A stretch of DNA of 64,000 bases from Gelatoporia subvermispora B (Eukaryota > Basidiomycota > Agaricomycetes > Polyporales > Gelatoporiaceae): positions 2,566,717 to 2,630,716 of the forward strand of contig KB445792.1 in assembly GCA_000320605.2 (NCBI GenBank), given 5' to 3'. The notes under the pieces are model-generated. The model saw only the letters and a list, made by a program, of their open reading frames with translations. It ran no database searches and was not told where the DNA came from. The first letter of the stretch is position 1. The number at the start of each line of letters is the position of its first letter. Positions 58,212-64,000 of the stretch are shown piece after piece. The translations under genes and the position numbers were made by a program.

Positions 58212-59825
58212 ATGGACGAGGAGGCCCTGCACACGACATCCTCTTGGGTCGAATATGCCCATGAATGCGTTCGCACTGTCTGGTCGTTGTGCTATTCTGG
58301 GATGAAAGTGCTGTTTTCCCACGCAACTCTCGGAGCAACGACTGGGAAGGCGCCTGGATCGGGCTTGACGACAACGAGCACGTTGACAACGCGCCCTGCT
58401 CTCCTCGCTGTCCCCGCCGCCGAGCACACACACGAGCAAATTACACATACAGAGTCGCAGCCTGCAAGCCGCTTCTCAACGCACCCAACAAAGTCGATGA
58501 ACGGGATGGCATCAGCGGCGGTGCCTGATCCAGGTAGGTCACACCAAAAATCCTAGTACAACAATAATCGGACCCAGCTGAACTCTAATCCGCCCTTCTT
58601 GCTGCTTGACGATAACGCAACGCTACGCTACGCCGTCCGCCGCGCCCGCCTCGCAACGCCCCGCTCGCCAGCCCCAGCAGGCACACGCCTCTCGCTAGAC
58701 GTCGATCACCCAGCATCGTGCTCGCCGTTTCCGTCGCCCGGCTCGCCTTTCTTTCCCCCACCACTTCTCGGCGCACACGAGTTCGCCCTCCGCCCCTCCC
58801 CAGCACAGGCGATGCGTAGCGCAGCAGCAGCAGCAGGGCCCAGCGCCCGCCGGCTAGGCGACACACTGAAGGAGCCCGACGCTAGCACGGGCGAGACGAC
58901 GCCGACGCTCGCGCAGCACACGCTCGCGGCGTCCCCCGCGACGCCGACACCGCACGCCGCATTCCCGCCCACGCCGCAGATATCAATACCAGACCCAGAG
59001 GACGCCACCAACTTCGCGCCGCAGCCGTCGCCGAAGCTCGAGCCCGCCGCGCCGCCAACGCCCGCCTCGCAGCGCAGCTCGCTGTACTCCTCACGCCCCG
59101 CACCACCGAGTCCGGCGCTCTCCCGACGCTCGTCTGCCGCACGCTCCCGCCGTGCCTCGCGCGTTGCGCACGAAGCCGAGCCATCGTCCTCATCCACCGC
59201 AACTGTCACCGTCCAGGAAGGCGCCGCGGCAGAGCCAGAGAAGAAGCAGCGGCGCAGCCTCTTGATGAAGATCCGCGACTTTGCTTACCCCGCGTCAGAT
59301 GCGCGGCATACGGGGCACGGTGGGGACGCGCCGAGAGCGAACCGGCCGCGGCGAAAGCGCGCGAGCACGGCGTCGAGCACGTCGAGCACGTCAAGCACGT
59401 CAAGCGCGGGCGAGGACGAGGACGAGGGCGGACCGGGCGGATGGGGCCAGTTCCAGTGGAACACGCTCAGTGCGCAGTTCAAGTGGGACCGGGAGAGCGC
59501 GTCCACGGGGGAGGGCCCATCGCAGGGCGACCTCGCGCGGAACTTTGGTGGAGACGCGTACGACAGCTTGAGCGACGACGATGAGTACGACGAGCCGGAG
59601 GGGGAGGGAAATGAAGGAGCAGAGGGTCCGCTTGAGCCGGGAATGTATCGCGCGTTGTACGCGTTCGAGCCGGAGGGCACGGCGGAGATGGCGCTGGTGG
59701 AGGACCAGGTGGTGCGGGTTGTTGGGCGAGGGGGAGGCGTCGGCTGGGCGGTCGTCGAACGCGAAGAGGGTGGACATGCGCTCGTGCCCGAAAGCTATCT
59801 GGAACGCGTGAGCACAGAAGCATAG
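58212..59825 (+). CDS. SH3-domain protein (Nbp2/Skb5-like)
   Basis: ATG 58212 gives MDEEALHTTSSWVEYAHECV and a Ser/Thr-rich segment. After one intron the frame continues NSNPPFLLLDDNATLRYAVR into a long exon rich in Pro, Ala and Ser. That exon has a basic patch (KKQRRSLLMKIRDFAYPAS), a run of Ser-Thr-Ser encoded by GTCGAGCAC-type repeats (59370-59405), and an acidic stretch (SLSDDDEYDEPEGEGNEGAE). The C-terminal 55 residues are an SH3 domain: ALYAFEPEGTAEMALVEDQV with the ALYxF opening, a Gly-Trp pair (GVGWAVVEREEGG) and the closing ALVPESYLERV. The stop is at 59825. The intron near 58521-58577 needs a GTGCCT donor to keep frame; the better-looking GTAGGT donor at 58534 would shift it. Yeast Nbp2 is an adaptor recruiting a phosphatase to MAP kinase pathways; orthology is inferred only from a C-terminal SH3 of this form. 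Confidence 0.75.
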
Positions 59826-60340
59826 TCCCGCTCGACACTGTAGAGGATGAGGAAGGAGGGAAGAGGAGGGAGGCGGCGTGCGCGCGGGCGTTGTGCGTCG
59901 TCTGAGGTATATGTGCTGGCCGGTGTGGGAGGGAGAGAAGGAGTGATCAAGCAGAGTGATGCACGCGCCTACGCTTCCCGCTGCCGGCGTTCTGTGCGTT
60001 TGTAGATTTGTCGGAGCGTCGAAGCCAAGCTGTTATTATCTTTCGCATTCATAGCTCTACGTACTCTATCATGTATACCATTCATCAATTCATGCGTGCA
60101 GCAGCGAGTGTCCGAAGGGCTGAAGGCATGACTTGGAGGACTGGTTTACTCTCAAGGCTTCTTCATGCTGACAGTGACGTCGCGCGTAGCGCTCACACAA
60201 GGACTCGATGAGAAATGTAAGGGTGCGGATAGATTGCAGCAGAATAGATGGATGCGACGTCGATCTAACAATACAGAAATGCACAACAGAGACAGAAACC
60301 CAAACTAAACAACATATCCATCATCATCCACGTCGCCCAC
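59826..60340. other. Convergent intergenic region
   Basis: A 515-bp gap between the SH3 and IMPDH stop codons. No coding signal. Confidence 0.5.
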
Positions 60341-62275
60341 TCATGCAAACAGCCGCTTCGTGTACGAGTTGAGCCCGTGCACGCCACCCTCGACCTGTGC
60401 GCTCGCCGTGCGCAACTCGAAGCGCACTTTGCCCGAGTGCACGCCCTCCCGGAGCTCGCTGACGCTGCGCACGCCGATATCCTGGAACGAGTGCTGCAGG
60501 CCCGCGTAGAGGTACGGCAGGAATTGGCGCACGGAGCCCTTGTCCTGGACGTCGCCCGACACGCCCTGCGCAACCTTCACCGCACTCGACTCGGAGAAGT
60601 AGCGCGACGTCGCCGCGTTCTCGTGTGTCTGCACCTTCTTGTTCGCAGCGCCCGAACCCGACTGCTTGCCTGAGCCAGCAGACGGGGGAATAGGCTTACC
60701 CTGCTCCATCGCCTCCTGCAGACGTCAACAAGATCAATGACAATCCTGAGGTTGCAGTGATCGAGACGATACATACAATACTACCCATACCACGGTAGGC
60801 CTTGACACGCTTGCCCTCGTGGTAGAAGTACTCGCCAGGCGCCTCAGTCGTGCCGGCGAGTAGACCACCCATCATCACCGCGCTCGCACCCAGCGACAGC
60901 GCCTTGACGATGTGTCCAACGTTGCCGATGCCACCGTCCGCAATGACCGGCACGCCGAACTTGTTCGCGAACTCCGCGACCGCGTAGACAGCCGTTGCCT
61001 GGGGGCGGCCGACGGCCATGACCTCCTGCGTGATGCAGATCGAGCCAGAGCCCATGCCGACACGGAGCGCGTCCGCGCCCGCGGAGATGAGGCTCGCAGC
61101 CTGCTCGCGTGTGACGACATTCCCGGCGATGACCTCGAGCTTCGGGTACGTTTGCTTGATCCAGCGGATCATGTCGAGCTGGTACACCGAGTTGCCCTGC
61201 GACGAGTCGAGGACGACGATGTCGAGTCCGGCGTCGACGAGCAGCGCAAGGCGCTCACGGTCTGCGGGTCGTGTGCCGACCGCCGCCGCCGCGTACAGTT
61301 GCTTGCTCTCCGGGAGCTTCGACGCGAGGGGGTAGTTCTGGTTCTTGAGCAGATCCGAGCGCGCGAGGAGGGACTTGAGGCGGCCCTCCTTGTCGACGAG
61401 GGGCAGCTTGCCCTTTTTGGAGTCACGGAGGATATCGTTCGCCTCCTGGAGGGTGATACCCTGCGGGGCGGTGACGAGATCCGTGGTCATGACCTCAGAA
61501 AGGGGGGTGGAGGGGGATAGGAACTGGATGTCGCGGTTTGTGACAATACCAAGGAGCTTGCCACCGAGTGCGGCAGTGTCTGCAAATGTAATGCAATGTC
61601 AGTTCAGATCCAGACGCATTTCCAAGCCAAAAAATTCAGAGCTGTTGAAATAGAATTCTCCGCACATCACACGTGTATACGCGTTGCTCGGAAGAACGAA
61701 GGTTATGAAAGCTATATTGACTCATCCTTCAATGTTGCAGATGGAACCTACACTCACCAGTGATGGGGATACCAGCGAAACCGAGGCGCTCCTTCACGTC
61801 CAGGACGTGCTCTACGAGGTGAGACGGGGACAGCACAACCGGGTCCGTGATAAAGCCGTTCTCATGACGCTTGACAGCACGCACCATCGCGGCCTGGTCG
61901 CTCGGAGACTGGTTGTGGTGAATGACACCAATGCCGCCCAGTAGCTGTTTGCGAGAGAATGAGCTACCGCCGAATGCGCAAAGAACACACTGAACGTACC
62001 GCCACCGCGATCGCCATTTCGCCCTCGGTGACAGTGTCCATCGGGCTACTGAAGAAAGGCGTCTTGACGACAACATTCCTCGTCACGCGGGTCTCCGTAG
62101 AGACCTCCTGGGCAGCGAAGTCAATCTTGCCAGGGAGGACGAGGAGGTCGTTGTAGGTAAGCCCGCCGTGCACCTGTGAGTTCATGAGCTCCGCGACGGA
62201 GAGCCCGTCCGCCCGCTCATACGTCGCGAGGTGCTCCACGGCGGTCGAGGGGTCGAGGAATGCGGACGTGGCCAT
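60341..62275 (-). CDS. IMPDH: Inosine-5'-monophosphate dehydrogenase (IMPDH)
   Basis: Rate-limiting enzyme of GTP synthesis: IMP + NAD+ to XMP. ATG 62275 gives [20 protein letters not shown] and [20 protein letters not shown], then [16 protein letters not shown] and [20 protein letters not shown]. The next exon reads [20 protein letters not shown]. Two CBS repeats follow ([31 protein letters not shown] ... [20 protein letters not shown]). Barrel motifs: [40 protein letters not shown], the catalytic loop [13 protein letters not shown] with its Cys, [20 protein letters not shown] and [26 protein letters not shown]. The flap and C-terminus give [32 protein letters not shown], ending YTKRLFA at 60341. 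Four introns. The length is the family norm. No second IMPDH copy or mycophenolic acid cluster genes are seen. Confidence 0.96.
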
Positions 62276-63000
62276 CGTCGTGGTGGGCAAGAGATTACCA
62301 AAATTTTTCCTTCCTTAATCGCGCACATACATCCTCCCTTGGGCGCCTCTTTTAGAGCGGAGCGCCAAACTTACCACGTGGTCGTCGGATAATCATCGGC
62401 GTCTATTTGGGCGTACCGCCTGCGTCATCTCTCCTCCAGCTTCCGGTGCGGTCATGAATTGAGCTGGCAATGCTTAGTGCCTTTCAGCGCACGGAATGAT
62501 ATACTATCTGCTTAATTCCGCGTACTTTTTTTCATAGTGTATCAAGGATTTGACAAGACGTTGTGTTACTCGTCCAAGCGATGCCCCCCTCGGCTCGTCA
62601 ACCGCGCGTTCCCTCCGGAAGGATCATCTGGACGAGATGGAGCGCGTGCTTACAACGACTGAAACCCCTGGTCACTCACCAGAGACCTGGCCTGTATCAC
62701 CGCATCACAAAATGTTCATTTGAACCTGTCTGGTGTCAGCTGGGTTCTCGTTATGTGTCAGCCACTCATCAATCACCGGTTTCGCGACAAAGGAAATACT
62801 GTCCCTGTGTTCGAAAGAACAAGCCATCCATAACAATGCATTCTTGACGTGCCCACCAAAGCCCGAGGCTGATGGGACAAGGTCATAAGGTATATTATCG
62901 GTACACGTCTGTGTTGCTGAGACAGGTCATGCAACATAATTACATACACATACATAGTTATGCAGAGAACACGAGGCCTACACATGAACCCAAAGGACAA
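62276..63000. other. Intergenic upstream of IMPDH
   Basis: A 725-bp gap: the IMPDH promoter side and the 3' side of the leftward oxygenase gene. Short frames only. Confidence 0.5.
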
Positions 63001-64000
63001 TCACGCCTTGACCTCATCAACAACCTTGCCAGCGGCCCGCTCGATAGACTTGTAGTCCTCAGTTCCGCCACTGGCCATCCAGGTCTCCTTGCCCTTGAAG
63101 TTCTTGGCACGGATGAACATGATTCGCCTGACCGCCCACTCTTTGGAAGTCACGCCGGTGTCCCAGTTCTTCTCGGGCGTTTTGGCAACCGCCTCAGCGA
63201 TCATTGGGCTGTCCTCGACTAAGGCACGGAGGGGTACGTTGTCTCCTGGCCGCATGAAGTAGCCGAGGGACCACCGCTCAAGAGGGAATTGCTCGCCCGG
63301 AGGAGGCCTGTGGACAACATGTCAGTTCATATCCGAAATTGCGAAACGCTCCGGATACTCACACAACCCGGTGCAAATTCGATCGAAGAATACCACCGCT
63401 CAAGAGGACCAGCGAGTCTCCGACATTGCAGATAGCGTGGCCAGGCAAGGGCTATGCAGTACGTCAGGCTCATCTAGTCGACTTGATGCATCATTTGCAC
63501 TCACTCTGATGTATTGCCACTTGCTGGTTCCAGGAGCAAGCACTTGCAGTCCACCGAGACGATTGTGCAGGAAAGTCTGGTCAAGCGCAAGGATTAGCGA
63601 AAGCACGTCACTCGGAGGATCGCCACTTACGAGTGAGCCATAATCGGTGTGTGCCGCCATCAGCGCCTTCTCCTCAGACCATCCTTCAGGCTGAGGTGGG
63701 GTCTTGATAACACGCGCATTGCATGTGCTGTTCTCCTCAAGCTTGTGTCGCTGGCTCAGAGCGCCCTTCGGCAGACCGAGCTTCACGCTCAGCGCATCGA
63801 GCAGAGCGTGGCTGACCTCGACGGACTTGCGCACGAACGGCTGGAGAGTTTTCTCCATACGTGCGTTGACAGTACGCGGGTATTCTGCGTACACCTTTTC
63901 GGGGTACGCGAGGATGTCGTCTTTGGCGATGTTCAGCATCTCGATGACGTCCAGCGTCCCCTTCTCGTCGATGACACACGCGCCGGCGGCCTTGTACCCG
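63001..64000 (-). CDS. 2-oxoglutarate/Fe(II) oxygenase, isopenicillin N synthase-like, 5' end off window
   Basis: Non-haem iron dioxygenase. The first visible part reads YKAAGACVIDEKGTLDVIEM and LNIAKDDILAYPEKVYAEYP, then MEKTLQPFVRKSVEVSHALL and CNARVIKTPPQPEGW. The metal-binding His-x-Asp is HTDYGS, followed over an intron by LTFLHNRLGGLQVLAPGTSK. The next exon gives GHAICNVGDSLVLLSGG, then NLHRVVRPPPGEQFPLERWS, carrying the distal His (LHRV) and the 2OG-binding Arg-x-Ser (RWS). LGYFMRPGDNVPLRALVEDS and RAKNFKGKETWMASGGTEDY close the protein at 63001. The complete iron triad is present. The DIOX_N part lies off the right edge. Relatives act in secondary metabolism or on hormones and nucleobases; the substrate here cannot be told. 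Confidence 0.92.

Overview
The window is nuclear DNA of a filamentous basidiomycete, most likely an Agaricomycete (mushroom-forming or wood-decay fungus). The evidence is the dense gene packing on both strands, many phase-variable introns of about 50 nt (GTRNGT...YAG), and gene content typical of that class: a methanol/alcohol oxidase with the basidiomycete-type C-terminus, an RNAi-type RNA-dependent RNA polymerase, and several long disordered proteins. I could not name the species. Gene models were assembled by eye from reading-frame continuity, splice signals and protein-family motifs. Named families are firm; individual exon edges are less so.

Layout. 0-11 kb: a secreted serine carboxypeptidase running off the left edge (-), the vitamin B6 glutaminase SNO/PdxT (-), a two-RRM Hrp1/Nab4-like RNA-binding protein (+), and the chromatin AAA-ATPase Yta7/ATAD2 (-). 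11-22 kb: a possible small gene, a GH85 endo-beta-N-acetylglucosaminidase (-) sharing a 238-bp promoter with RNA14/CstF-77 (+), then an RdRP (+) that carries an unusual duplicated Cys/His module at its C-terminus. 22.1-25.3 kb is gene-poor and contains a striking nested palindrome. 25-31 kb: alcohol oxidase and an uncharacterised four-TM protein (both +). 31.1-33.1 kb is gene-poor. 33.1-34.6 kb holds the most unusual locus: a secreted repeat precursor made of about 16 copies of an HGDSGSRGRG-containing peptide separated by basic cleavage sites, with five copies each on their own 63-nt phase-0 exon. 35-42 kb: an unknown protein (-) and RFC1 (+). 42.7-54.3 kb: two long disordered conserved proteins, methylthioadenosine phosphorylase (-) and another disordered protein. 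54.3-59.8 kb: a secreted epoxide-hydrolase-like alpha/beta hydrolase, a heptanucleotide minisatellite, a possible transposon remnant and an SH3-domain protein. 60-64 kb: IMP dehydrogenase (-) and a 2-oxoglutarate/Fe(II) oxygenase cut by the right edge (-).

How the genes relate. Most are housekeeping (mRNA 3'-end formation: Hrp1-like plus RNA14; replication: RFC1; chromatin: Yta7; purine and methionine salvage: IMPDH, MTAP; PLP synthesis: SNO). I see no biosynthetic cluster: the repeat-peptide gene has no recognisable UstYa-type, methyltransferase or peptidase partner next to it. The two places I would study first are the repeat precursor at 33,074-34,595 and the RdRP C-terminal extension at about 21,300-22,114.
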